In this document: piece after piece, positions 43,611 through 55,866 of the stretch
How the letters are laid out: the number at the start of each line of letters is the position of its first letter
Numbering within the stretch: the stretch's first letter is position 1
Source of the DNA: Erythrophleum ivorense
Lineage: Eukaryota; Streptophyta; Magnoliopsida; Fabales; Fabaceae
Length of the DNA stretch: 64,000 bases
Reading direction: 5' to 3'
NCBI GenBank assembly: GCA_026724425.1
Contig: JAIUCV010001084.1
Span: 122,718-186,717, forward strand
Notes under the pieces: generated by a model
What the model was told of the DNA's origin: nothing
What the model saw: the letters and a program-made list of their open reading frames with translations, nothing else
Databases searched by the model: none
Program-made: the position numbers and the translations under genes

Positions 43611-46450
43611 GGCTTTTTTTATGAAAGAGACAGAGAGAGTGGTGAAGAAGTCGACGATTGTTTTAGTTTAGAAACTTGATTCGGCATATCTACCTAAGAT
43701 GGTGAGAAGCACAATTTGTGTGTGTGTGGATATATATAGTTTTATGAGCTGTCTTTGTATATAAATGAAACGATTTAGAAGATATTAGACGATAGTGATC
43801 TGATTTTAAATGTAATTGATTCGAAAGATTATCATGATTGACAATGATTAAAATCGTTATTAGAAAGACACTCAAAAAAATCTGTCACTGGTTGGTACGT
43901 GATCGTTAAATATTCTTAGATTTCATGTATGACAAAACCATGACTCATAATGATTTAAATAATTTGAAAATTATTAAAACGAAAAGTGTATATGCTAACG
44001 GCGGATTTTGGCAGATTTTTGACAAATAATTCCATTTTTTGGTCGATTTAAAAGAGAAATCTTACAAGATACCATACGGTTAAGAAGATAATTAATTAAT
44101 AGAGGGTTTTATAGCATGTTCGTAAATAGGCAGAGTGGGAACCAAAAAAACATTCTTACTATAGGTTTAGTGTCTGAATGGCCACCAAAAAAAATTGTAT
44201 GGTTAGGTATCTCTTTTAACCCAAAAAAAGTTTGGATACCATATATCTTAGGTTTGATATACTCAGAGCCGTGCCTACACTATTAGAGGCCGGAATCAAA
44301 TTATATAACCCAATCGTTTACAATAATAATCTTACTAGGGTTGGACCCGCACCCTGCACGGGATGATGATTTCTAAATTTGTATTTTTATTAGAAAAATG
44401 TCTATTTAACTTTCTCAAATTTTTTTGCGACGGATTTATTGGTTCTTTATCTTTGTTTGTGGTCTATAAATTAAACATCTTAACGATTTTTTAAAAGGTA
44501 AATAACTTAAAGCATTGACCACATGCCCGGACCATACAAAATCTGGGCTCTATATTAAAAAAAATTAAATATTAAACTTTAAAAATGTTAGACTTTTCTA
44601 TAATTTTTAGGAGAAAATTATGCCATAAAATTATTTTTATGAGAAATTAGGCACTAAAAAAAACAATTTTATGAAAATTTAGGCTCTAAAACTAAAGAAA
44701 AATAAATTCAAAAGAGCCCTGTGTTTGGATCCCACCTCACACGTGCTTCCAGCCGGCCTGATTGACCTCATATTCAATATGATAAACTTAAGCATATATA
44801 AACCTCAAATCACTACAATATAATAAGATAATTCAAAGAACAAAAAAAACTTAAAATAAAACACTATTCTTTAAAAAAAAAAATTATACTTCATGTATTT
44901 CATAAAATAAGTTGAAATTTTATAATATTCAAATTTGTGATAAAAAATCTTTAAATATTTTAAACTTTTTAAACCAAGCTAAACTATTTCAAATATTTTA
45001 ATATCTTGATATAAATATTTTCAACCTTTTCACTGTGAAATATTTATTATAATAAAAAGTATATTTGGTTTATTATATAGTTTTATCAAATAACCATAAG
45101 TCCCAAAATATATTTATAAATTTGGATGATTATTAAATTAATCTTCCATTTCTTATGGAATCTTATCATTTTGGTCTTTTTTTATAATAGTCTTTTGAAC
45201 TATCACACATCTTCATTTCCAATGTGGGACTTTGATGATATACTTATTATTTTCATCATTTTAGTAATTAATATCTGTTTTTTAAAAACTCAAATTATAA
45301 TTTGTGTAAAAAAATGTACATTTTTTTAGTATATGAGTATGTGATAATTTATTTATTTTTATAAAATTTAGTCCCAATCAAAAAATGAGAGAAAAATATA
45401 GTATTTAAGAAAACAATTAATTTGATATATTGACCTAAGATATGGAAAGAATTAAATGCAAAAATTTGTATAAATAATTAATATAAACTATTCTCTAATC
45501 AAACTAATGCAATGGCATATTATGTAAATAGTCTAGTAAATGTTGCCTTAAATTAAAAACTTATGAGAATGAACCATGTGCTGACACATCGGCATGTATT
45601 TTCATTTAATATAATAGGGTTTTTCAATGTTTTAAACTTACAGTTAACAGAGAATTAAACTACAAAATATTGTATTAGACTACCCACAAAATAATAGTAT
45701 TACAATTATGGAAAGAAAACGTAAAAACAAAAGATCCATAGAAATAAGTAAATAAAAGAAAAAGAAAATTAAGGGAGAGCATGATCATTGGTGTATGTAT
45801 TTGTTAATATATATAACTGTACTCCATGAAAGATGAAGAATCATTCTTTCAAAAACATGTTTAAAAAAGTTACTTAATTATTTCTTGAAATTGTGGCTGT
45901 AGGCCAATGTTTCAAATTTTGTAAGGCAAGCCACGGCCCTGGATTTACCATATATGTTTAATTACTAAATATTATTAGAATAAAATCACATGATATATAT
46001 ATAGGAGATTGCAAATAAGTTAAAGATATATACACAATCATCTTTCTACATATATTCTACACTTATAAAACTCTGGTATTTGGTATAAGAACATGTATAA
46101 ATGGTATATAAACAGATAATGCGATTCATGTGAGCATTTGCCATATGGAGAACATGTGAATGATGGTGGGTGGAATGCTATTATGCATGAAAACTAAAAG
46201 CAATGCAATTATCAAAATTAGTAGGGTCCATACATTTGGCTATCGACTACCATTGTTAATTCTTACATATATTATATGTATATAAAGTTACAAAAGCGCA
46301 TTTGAGTTTTAGGAAGAATGTGCTGTTTATGTCTTGTAAATGAAGGCTTGGATATATCTATTATTTTTCGTTAGATTTGACTTTTGACCAACGCCAAAGT
46401 TTAAACTTTAAAGTGTTTTTTTCTAATCTTAAAACTCCTTTAATCGATGT

Positions 46451-46491
<41 letters not shown>

Positions 46492-47007
46492 CTTTAATCA
46501 ACAGCAAAATCTAAAATGGACCATGAGAATTTATCCATCTTGCCGGACAGAGTCGGGCCTGCCGTACTTTTACTTGCCTTACATCTTTACTATATAAAGC
46601 CCATCAAACTCTACCTTCCTGAGATGGCGAAACCCAAGCATCTACAAAACAAGAATATTATTAGTCAGCATTGTGAATAGCTTGTTGCATAGTTTGGGAT
46701 ACATTCTTTTTAATGGATGATCTCGTGGTAAAATCAAATCTCCGGTCCCCTCCGGTTTAAAAATGATGAGCCAATAAACAAAGTCAAAACTCAAAAAGGT
46801 TAGTCTGCGTACGAATCTCCCAATAAGTCAAACCTCCGTTTCTTCTCACCCAAACTATAGTACCCAGCCAAATATCAAAAGCTCCTTTTTTGGAGTTCAC
46901 GGAGATCTTCTTCGTAGAGCGATCAAATCCCGGGGAAGACGCTCATAGAAGAAATCTCAGATTTTCTTCAATCTCTCTGTATCTTCGTTCCTTTCAGACC
47001 AATTTAA
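43611..47007. other. Long AT-rich gene-free stretch and PUP11 upstream region
   Basis: Very AT-rich. A dispersed-repeat end with 'CCCGCACCCTGCACGGG' occurs at about 44347, and TE-like debris with 'GCCGTGCCTACAC' / 'CAGCCGGCCTGATTG' flanks 44270-44760. No protein-coding domain is recognisable. A pure A run lies at 46452-46488. The 46.9-47.0 kb part is probably the PUP11 5' untranslated leader. Confidence 0.5.
46452..46488. repeat. Poly(A) run of about 37 bases
   Basis: An uninterrupted A homopolymer flanked on both sides by similar sequence (CTCCTTTAATC before and after), so a direct duplication of about 12 bp brackets it. This resembles the tail and target-site duplication of a reverse-transcribed insertion. 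Confidence 0.7.
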
Positions 47008-48584
47008 ATGTCAGGTCAGTCCCTTTTCTCCTTCTTCCTCTTTTGATTTTTTTGCCTAATCATATCGTCTATTTCGACACTTTCCCAATCATTTTTGGGT
47101 TTTTTTCCGACATACCCAGATGGTGATTATTTGTGTTCTGTGTCAGATTATGGTTTCTGGTATTTGTTCCATGAACAAGTTGAAATTTTGAAGTTGAAAT
47201 TCCAGTCATTCTGGGGGGTTCATGATGATTTATGCTTTAAGGTTTTTGTATCATGAACAAGTTGAAATCTTGAAGTTTTGGGTTTATGTTGAAGGTTTTA
47301 GATTGAGTTCTTAAGCTGAATTTATGTTATTTAAGATTCACAGATAATCAAGAACCAATTTTTATGGTTTTTGTTGCATGAACAAGTTGAAATTTTGAAG
47401 TTGTGGGTTTATGTTGAAGGTTTAGATAGGATTTGTAATCTGAATTTCTGTTATATTGAGAATTTCTTGTTTGATATACAGATAATAATCAAGAACCAAT
47501 CTTGGCGAAGGAGGAGAGTGTGGTAGGCATTCCATCACCACTCTTGAAGCTCAAAAGCTGGCAATGGTGGGTTCTTGTGTCCATTAACATCTTCTTCCTC
47601 ATCGGTGGTCAAGCTGCTTCAGTCCTTCTCGGTAGGTTTTACTACGATGAAGGTGGGAACAGTAAATGGATGGCCACTCTTGTTCAAACCGCGGCGTTTC
47701 CGATCCTCTATATCCCGCTTTTGCTCCTTCCTCCATCGTCTGCTAACGCGGAGCCTTCTTCTTGCTCGCTCAAAACCATTGTCTTGATCTACCTTCTCCT
47801 CGGCGTCATCATCGCTGGAGACAACATGTTATACTCTGTTGGACTTCTCTACCTCTCTGCGTCGACTTACTCGCTCATTTGCGCGACTCAGCTAGCCTTC
47901 AACGCGGTCTTCTCTTATTTCATCAATGCTCAGAAGTTCACTGCTTTGATTCTCAACTCGGTTGTTCTCCTCTCTTTCTCTGCTGCTTTGATTGCCCTTA
48001 ACGACGACGCAGACGCTCCTTCGGGCGTCTCTAGCTCCAACTACATTGTCGGGTTTGTGTGTACGCTCGCTGCATCCGCGCTTTACTCTCTCTTGCTCTC
48101 TCTTATGCAGTTCTCGTTCGAGAAGATCCTCAAGAGAGAGACGTTTTCAGTGGTTCTTGAAATGCAGATCTACACTTGTTTAGTGGCGACTTGCGTCGCG
48201 GTGATCGGGCTTTTCGCTAGCGGGGAATGGAGAAAGCTGCACGGTGAAATGGTAGGGTATCACAAAGGCCAAGCCTCGTATGTACTGACTTTAGCCGGGA
48301 CCGCGGTTACATGGCAAGTGTGTTCAGTAGGAGTTGTTGGTTTGATATTTCTGGTGTCATCTCTCTTCTCAAACGTCATTAGTACGCTCTCTTTAGCCGT
48401 GACTCCGCTCGCGGCTTTGGCTGTGTTCCGGGATAAGATGAGCGGCGTCAAGATTATGTCGATGCTTATCGCGCTTTGGGGTTTCGCTTCTTATGTCTAC
48501 CAGAATTATCTTGATGATTTGAAGGTTAGACGAGCTCGGCAACAGGCTCAAGCGGGGCGTGAGCGGTCTGATCCGCCCTGCTGA
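47008..48584 (+). CDS. PUP11: Purine permease, PUP11-like transporter
   Basis: Two coding exons: a 7-base first exon ATGTCAG (47008..47014) and 47482..48584, joined to 'MSDNNQEPILAKEESVVG' for 369 residues. I chose this start because the large exon has no upstream in-frame ATG before its 3' splice site and the junction restores the frame. PUP-family proteins (drug/metabolite transporter superfamily) move purines, cytokinins and related bases across membranes. About ten hydrophobic segments are visible, including 'WVLVSINIFFLIGGQAASVL', 'AAFPILYIPLLLL', 'LLGVIIAGDNMLYS', 'STYSLICATQLAFNAVFSYF' and 'ISTLSLAVTPLAALAVF'. 'GGQAASVLLGRFYY' and 'NSKWMATLVQTAAFP' are family signatures. The leader intron contains an internal duplication of the acceptor region. 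Confidence 0.93.
47158..47500 (+). repeat. Three ~125-bp direct repeats in PUP11 intron 1
   Basis: The unit includes 'CATGAACAAGTTGAAAT' (47172, 47252, 47377), 'GGGTTTATGTTGAAGG' and, in the last two copies, 'CAGATAATCAAGAACCAAT' (47341) or 'CAGATAATAATCAAGAACCAA' trimmed (47479). The last copy overlaps the true 3' splice site, so the preceding copy is a decoy acceptor 140 bp upstream. Confidence 0.85.
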
Positions 48585-48902
48585 GTTTGTGGTGATTTTT
48601 AGGGGGAGGTATTGGTTTTAGATTATATACTTATGCTTTCTTGTTTAAGATTAAGCAAGCAATAATTGTCACTTGTAGGACAAGCTATTTTGTTCACTCC
48701 TGGTTTAGCTTACAAATTTCAATGTACTCAATACTGTGGAATCGATCAAGTGGGATACAAATATTTAACTTTAAAATTTCTTACAAGACAAAGTTATGTT
48801 AAACATAAGACAAGAAAGAGATAGACAATTTATTAGACTACAAATTAACACAATTTAAGGAACCGGTCTACGGCTGCTATGATTAGAAATTGTGATTTGA
48901 GA
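48585..48902. other. PUP11 / USP-like convergent 3' spacer
   Basis: About 320 bp, AT-rich, presumably both 3' UTRs. No other feature seen. Confidence 0.6.
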
Positions 48903-50599
48903 TTAAGCCAAGAGCCAGAAATTCTTCTGCCACCTTGTGTTGATCAAGTAGCCACTAACACCTTTGCTTTGTTTCCTCACACCAATCGTCAAGCAATCTG
49001 CACCGTTGATACAACGATTCACGAGCTCCTCTGATCTGCTAGGTCCACATAAGCTACGTACAAAACGACAAAACAGGAAATGAAATTATTGAAACGTGAG
49101 AATCATGATGAGGGAAAATAGATCTGACGGTTGAGACTACGCACCAGGAGATGAATGGTGCAGAATTTTTCTGACCCAAGACAAGAACAGAGACTTCAAG
49201 TTTCTTTACTTGGCTTAGTATTGTTGCTAACTTTGGTCCTTGAATCACCAACGCCTCCACATCAACCTATTTGGAAAGAAAATACATAATATGATTATTT
49301 TTTCACAATTTATCCGAAATCTTGAATCCTTTTTTTAAGCTAATCCTGATGCCAAAACATGGAGATTACTACATACTGTTTTTATAACTTCTCCAAAGTA
49401 ACATAAAACTCTTGAGGATTTTTTCAAGCAATTAATTACAATTAAACAATGCGAAAATAAAATATTAGGAAATGTCTCGACAGTTTCCGTAGAAATCTTA
49501 AATTTACGAAAAACTATACATGATTACAGGTTAATAGTTTTTAAACAAACTGTTCTTTTGAAATGCAATAGTATAAAATATTCGTAAAAGGGTAAAGACA
49601 CTTTTCAAGTGACAAACATATTCATCATGTAACCAATACCAACTATATACTGAACTAAGATTTAATAACCAGTTTTAAAACATTAGATCTAAACTAGGAA
49701 AAAAAGTTAGATCTATAACTGAAAAAGCTTACAATCAGAATGATGAAAATACTTTTCCATCCAATTTTTAATGTTTTTAACAAAAAACATTTAAAAAAAA
49801 AAAGAATTGAGGAGCCAGTGGAATCAATTAGTCAGTATGACCATCACAGCTTTTTTCCCATCTCCAACACTCTCACGCATGCACTCTACTCATTACTCAA
49901 GTACCTCAACGGACCTTAACATTACTAAAAATAAAATTAAAACCCAAATGCTCATTATTACATGTCTAACTAAGTACTACTCCTTCAATTGTAGTAGGAC
50001 TAGTAGTTTTAAGTGAATTTTTGGTTTTTTCATTTTTAAAACCCATTAATCATCCAATCATATATATTAAGAATTAAAATTTCATATGGACTACATAACT
50101 TTAGATTTTCACAGAATAGACCAAAATCTAAAAACCAAAAACTCAATAAAACCCAACCTCCATTCAAAGTTCAAAATCCGAATTAAAAATAGTATTTTAA
50201 AGTAAACTAATTAATTACCTCGGGTTTACAAGCTTTGCAAAGAGAACCAAGCGACTGAACCAAAGAAGGAGAAGCTTCATCAAGAGGAGACACAACATGA
50301 AGAAGAGTCATCAAATCTCCTTTATTAGTCAAATGAGTCAAAGCCCACATCATAGCATGCTTCGACCTTGAAGTCTCATCCACCACAACCATCACTCTTT
50401 TACTTCTTGCCGCCGTATAACCGCCGGAGTAAATCCCATAAAGACCCTCCATTGAAGAGTAACCTCCCCCGCCACAACCACCGTTTGTGTCGTCGGTAAA
50501 GGCCGTTGAGCTATCACCGGAGGTCCACCTTCTAGAAGCCGACCTCCAACCTTCTTTTCTGCTTAGTTGCCTAAGGATCGAGTTTCTCGAGAATTGCAT
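48903..50599 (-). CDS. Universal-stress-protein-like (adenine nucleotide alpha hydrolase fold) protein
   Basis: Three exons (50219..50599, 49145..49266, 48903..49053) give 217 residues. After a basic, Ser/Gly-rich N terminus ('RKEGWRSASRRWTSGDSS', a GCGGGG run) the USP-like alpha/beta fold begins at 'RSKRVMVVVDETSRSKHAMM', continues with 'KGDLMTLLHVVSP', then 'VEALVIQGPKLATILSQ' and 'LEVSVLVLGQKNSAPF', and ends 'LTIGVRKQSKGVSGYLI' and 'TRWQKNFWLLA'. The canonical ATP-binding GxxGx9GS(S/T) is not obvious, as in many plant members, so nucleotide binding is uncertain. It matches my memory of At1g44760. Purine-rich tandem repeats lie about 140-180 bp upstream. Confidence 0.88.
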
Positions 50600-50742
50600 T
50601 TTCTGAGGTTATGGTGATGGGAACTAGGAGCTTTTTGTAGTGTGAATCAAGAGAGAGAAAGCGTAGGTAGTAGGAGACTATTATAGTAGAGTGAGAAAGT
50701 GAAGAGTCTTTGGTTTTAACTTTTAACTCGTAACAGTGAAAT

Positions 50743-50782
50743 GGAGAGAGGGAGGGAGGGAGGGAGGGAGAGAGAGAGAGAG
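50743..50782. repeat. GGGA/GA microsatellite in 5' flank of the USP-like gene
   Basis: (GGGA)5-like units run into (GA)6-7; a (CT)n-type pyrimidine tract on the transcribed strand, common in plant leaders and a hypervariable marker. Confidence 0.9.
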
Positions 50783-51060
50783 TAATTGGTTTTGTTGATA
50801 AAGAGTAAGCGACAGGGCATTAGGATTTAGGGCTGAATCACATGCCCATAATAAAGCGTGTTATTTAATTTTCTAAACTTTAAGCAACCAACAATATTTT
50901 TATCTTCTTTTTTTAAAAATAAAATTTAGTTTGGGTTTAATTCTGTTTATTTTGGGGTATTGAAATTGTAACAAAACGAAAATCTAGATAAAACCGAATT
51001 AAAAATTGTTAAGAAGTTTTTTTTGGATTCGTTGGTTTATTGGTCTAAAGCAGGTACTTA

Positions 51061-51297
51061 GAGCATCTCTATCGGTAGTTTTTAAGCAGTATTTAAGTAT
51101 TAAATATCAATATAATTGAAAAAGTATGAGAAAGAAATTAAATTTATTTTTTTATATATAATTTTTGAAGTGATATCTTAATAATTAATGACACTTATTT
51201 ATAGATCATTGGTTCACTTTTTTTTTGTAACCAAATTTTAGTTATATAAATAAATTAAATAAAAATATTGTTAAGTTTTTTAGCTATGAAGATGGTC
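51061..51297. mobile_element. Short MITE with GAGCATCTC ends and TTA duplication
   Basis: 237 bp. The left end GAGCATCTCTATCGG matches the complement of the right end (GACCATCTTCATAGC) at most positions and both sides carry TTA (51058-51060, 51298-51300). The 3-bp duplication suggests a PIF/Harbinger-like origin. The ends are degenerate, so boundaries are less sure than for the other MITEs. Confidence 0.55.
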
Positions 51298-52330
51298 TTA
51301 GTTAGAAAATAGAAACTACAGAATAGGCCTGTCTTTGAATTTGTTTTAAGATTTGACATTTTATTCACTGTTCCAACAATTTCTCACTCATTTTTTTTTT
51401 CTTTTTCTTTGACATCAATTTCTCACTCTTTTGTTGTTGCCAAACCATTGAATAGTGGAGCATGACTATTGTGAATAAGAAACGATACAAATAATGGGAC
51501 TTCACACTTGCTCAATTTGTAATAAATATGATGTTTTTAGAAGACCATAATGATTAATGATTTTATACAACAGTTATGAGTTATGACGTCTACAATCTTC
51601 TGTACTGTTGTCATGTATTGCATTATCTTTTGACGGTACATATTTTTAAGATCCATCACATGATTTAATTTGCGTCATGCAAGAACGTTGCACCTTGTTT
51701 TCTACTCGTTTGCTTTCTTCATCCCTTCTCCGTCTTTGATTTATTTTTTGAATTGATACACTAGTATAGTAGTATGCGTGATTAATTTTTTTATATGTCT
51801 TAGTGTATTTGCGTTTATTGATTTGGGGCTCAAAAAATACTTTTAATACAAACCAAATTAGTATCACATTAATCCGATTCTTCCCCTCTACATATGTTGC
51901 CGACCCGTGGATTGTAATTGTAATATTGGCATATTTCCACTCAAAAAGTGAACCAACACGAGAGGTTATTCATGCAAATCTTAATTATAGATATGGACGT
52001 TTGATCAATCAAATCATAAATGAATACCACCAATACACCTAATTCATAAGTATGATACTATAGGGTGGTCCATAAAATAAGAAAAAAGGATCTTATCTCT
52101 ACTTCCCCAACCAAACGTAACTCGATTTTCTTTATATGTACGTAAATTTATGGGTTTCATATGTGTCAGATGACCTCATTCATATTTTGCTTTCATATCT
52201 TCCTTTGTCTTCTTCTTGCCTATCATCTTCACACACTTGTCTTTTTTCCTTTGGACTTTTTTGCTTTTTGTTTTATCCTCGCATTCTAGTGTTTAAACAA
52301 GCAAATCTCACACACACAAACAAGATCTAA

Positions 52331-52500
52331 GGGCTCCAAGATTACATTTCATAACCTTAAATGGGATTCAACCTGGCTCCAGCCTCCAAAATTACATTCT
52401 ATATAACCTCAAGAAATTTGAAAAGATTCCAAAATTACATTCAATTACCTGGAATAAGCTTGATGGGCTCCAAAATTACATCCAATAATCTCACTTTGAT
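52331..52500. repeat. Degenerate ~43-bp tandem repeat
   Basis: Four copies of a unit built on 'CTCCAAAATTACATTCAATA' + 'ACCT' begin near 52334, 52385, 52428 and 52471. Spacing is about 43 bp for the last three. Confidence 0.7.
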
Positions 52501-55500
52501 ACAACAAACGAGGGGCTTCATATATGTATTATATATACATATATGACCATTAATTGGGATAGTGACGTCGTTTGATAAAACTTTGTTTTAAGGTTTAAGA
52601 AACAAGAACAAGTAAAACATCAGGCTATGTTTCAAACAAGTTCTATTTTCCTATGAATTTAACAAGCCATGAAAAACTCATTAATATTATATTGTAACAA
52701 CTATTAAGTAAATACATAAGAGTTGCCTAGCTATATTTTTAAATGTAAAATAAGACAACGTTAAATATACTCGAATAATGTAGTATTTGAAACATGTTGA
52801 CCAATGAGATGGTCAAATAATAAATCCAATGGAAACACGCAGACTTTTATAATATTCTCTTAACCCGAGTGTTTTCTTCGAAATTACTTCATAACGTTAA
52901 TCAAGAAAACGTATGTTCAGTCTCTTCATTTAACATTAAACAAGACTAATATAGTAATAGTAATATGGCCTCTGAAAGATGTTTAAGGGTAAAAAAATAG
53001 GAAGAGTGAATAAAGGGAAAAATAAAGTTAAATAGATATGGAACATGGAGGGAGGGTGATATGGATTTTGTGTGTGTATAAATTAGAGAGTTGTTTGCTT
53101 GTGCATCTTCCTTCATTCAATTGTCAGACTCAAAACCAGTAAAGAATCATTTATCCTGACACAAGATCTTACCACTCAAAATTTCCTCTTTGAATTCATA
53201 ACATTTTGAAAATGTTATTTTTTTTAAAGTAAATACGTGCTGTAAGTATAATTGCATAGGTTAGATGTAAAATTTGCATCACAAAATGCATGTATTTTAT
53301 ACTAATATGAACACAAGGCTTCTTGATGTACTTAATTTTTTTAATATGTTAATTTTGTTTTATTCTCTCTAATTATGTTTTTTAATTTTGCAAGCGAAAA
53401 GTTAGCTGTGAAGCCTGTGATAACGAAATGATAATTTTTTAGTTGTTAAAAATGTCAGATTTTTTCAAATATGCATATTTCATAAATTTTATAGATATCC
53501 TCTTCAGCGTAACTTTTTTGTCAGAATGAAATAAAGGATACTAGTAAATATCAATATCAAAATTAAAATACCGATTTTAATGAATGTCAGGATAAAAAAT
53601 GTCAATTCCACATTCATTTCTGAAGTTGAATTGTTTTTGTTATGATATTATCCCGACATATAAAACTAGGAAACATACAGTATAAGAGTTGCATAATTCA
53701 TTAAAGGATCTCTAATTCTCTATGAACTTTTATGTCAAAATTTAAACCACATTTTGTTTGAAGACAATTATTTTGCTACGACAATGCAACATGCTAATCA
53801 GATTAAGTCCTTTATGTATGTAAGACAGCACATGGATGAAAGTTGAGAACTTCAATTTCTAGGTGTTTTTTCTTACAAAAAGAATTATACTGATAGGTAA
53901 TTAAGATCATAGAATGTTAAAAAAAATTGAATAAATTTCTAGAAATCAAGTAGTTATCATGCTAATTTACAACGAGAAGGAAATCAGTGGTACTAGGTGT
54001 GCTTAGATAAGTATATTGAAAATTATAGATTAATAAAATGTTTTAGAGTATGTGAAGAACGTCTATTGTAGACAATTAAGTAGGCATAAATAAAATACTC
54101 TAGTAAGACGAAAATAAAATAAAATGGAAGTACTCGAGTAACGTACAAAGGCCATAAATTTGGTTTTCGTCAACGTCTATAATTATTTTTTGCTGATGTA
54201 CGTGTCTTGGTATTAATTATATATAATTACCGATGATGTAACTTGTGAGGTCCTCGTGAATTGAGCTTCATGTACACTCTTTCCTACTTTATATGGTGAA
54301 CTTCTACAATTTTTGTTTTCATAAGATAAAGCCATCCCATCATTGGAAAATTTGTCGATCCTCATGCTAAAAATTAACTCGGCCAAAGCCATACAAATGA
54401 TTAGAATTATTAGTTCTTAAACTTTTTGGAGCTAAAACCAAACAACAACAAAAAAAAAAAATTGCCATAAACTACACCAAAATGTTTGTTGCATGCTAGA
54501 ATATGTACACTGTAGTTCGTGTAATTAGTAGAAGACTTTAAAGTTCGTTTGCTTTCATGTCCATCATGAAAATAGGTGAAGGAAGTGTAGTATATGATCA
54601 TTATTATTTTGTTGTCATTTTTTTTTGTTTATTATTACTCATTACAGTTTCTTTTTTTTTTCTAACAGAAACTATTTGGTCTTGATGTTGCAAATTTTTT
54701 GAAGTCAAGTTCTAAATAATTGGCGAGAGTGTGGCCGAGTTTATAGTAGTAAATCGAATTCTTAAAAAAAACACATAGGCGATAAGATATTTTATCTTAA
54801 AATAAACAATAAGAACAAAAAAAGAGAGAAAAGGTCACGAATATATTTTGGTTTGGCTGAAAGTGTGAGAATAGTTACGAATTAAGGGTCATGTAATGGT
54901 GTTGTTACTCTTATGTGTGTGTCAGCCTTTTTCTGCAACCCGTGATGCTCGGAATCTAACTCATCATTGTCACTCATGAATTGGAATTGGTGTTCATTTA
55001 AAAAAATTTAGAATTGGATTTTGTGCCAAAATTGTTAAGTAATTTGGCAACAAAATAGTGGAACTCTATAGCAAGTAAAAATGACGATTTTGATATATTT
55101 TTTCTAACAAAATTATTGAAAGAGGTATTTTTATCAAAATTGTGTCACACATGAAAGGGCTCATGGTATCAAAAATCCCCAATTAAGATTTTGTTTAGGA
55201 ATCCATAAAACCATTTGTTGTTGTGATGATGATTGAGATGAGATCATGATCCAATCGATATGACTCATATCATATATGAGATTGTGACCCTATCGTTATA
55301 TACATTTTCAAGATTAAATATAGAGTTACGTTTCTGTTCTCTAACATATTCATAAACACATAAGCAAAACAAAACATAGAATGTTCACAACGTTTGATGT
55401 TGTTTTACCATGTCTTAACTGCCTCAGTAATTTCGTATAGATCTTAAGACAAGTAGATCAATCTATCTCAAGTAAAACATTTTGGCTTTTGTTCGAAACA

Positions 55501-55866
55501 GAATAACCTTCGACAAAATGCTCCCCTGTAACTATAACACTCAAACCAAGTGAAGTATATGAGAGGAGAATAAGCTCCAAAAAGGAGAAACTCTATATAC
55601 TTCACAATTGACTGTTTCAAGTATCCAAGAAACTCCGTTCGATCTTCACATATTGCCTATGCGTTTATTTACGAGAAATCAAAGAACAAGAATTGGAAAA
55701 CCAATTATGATACAATTTCGATCAAAGTGCTTTTTACAATATTTACAAAATCAGTATTAATAAATAAATAAAAAAAAGTCAAGAGTCTCACACAAACACA
55801 AATGATATGATATAGTGGAAGTTTATCTCTTTCTTTTCATCGCATTTAGATCTCTCATAAACAATT

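Larger units (their letters stand above)
50800..55866. other. Five-kilobase gene-poor AT-rich interval
   Basis: No protein-coding gene can be supported. Within it are a MITE (51061-51297), a degenerate tandem repeat (52331-52500) and scattered A/T runs. A plausible but unproven promoter (TATA-like GTATAAATTAG at about 53075) precedes no long frame; a noncoding transcript is possible. Confidence 0.45.

Noticed and set aside
54715..54790. tRNA-Ser-like start (GTGGCCGAGT)
   Set aside because: No downstream anticodon arm or T-arm (GGTTCGAATCC) follows at the right distance.
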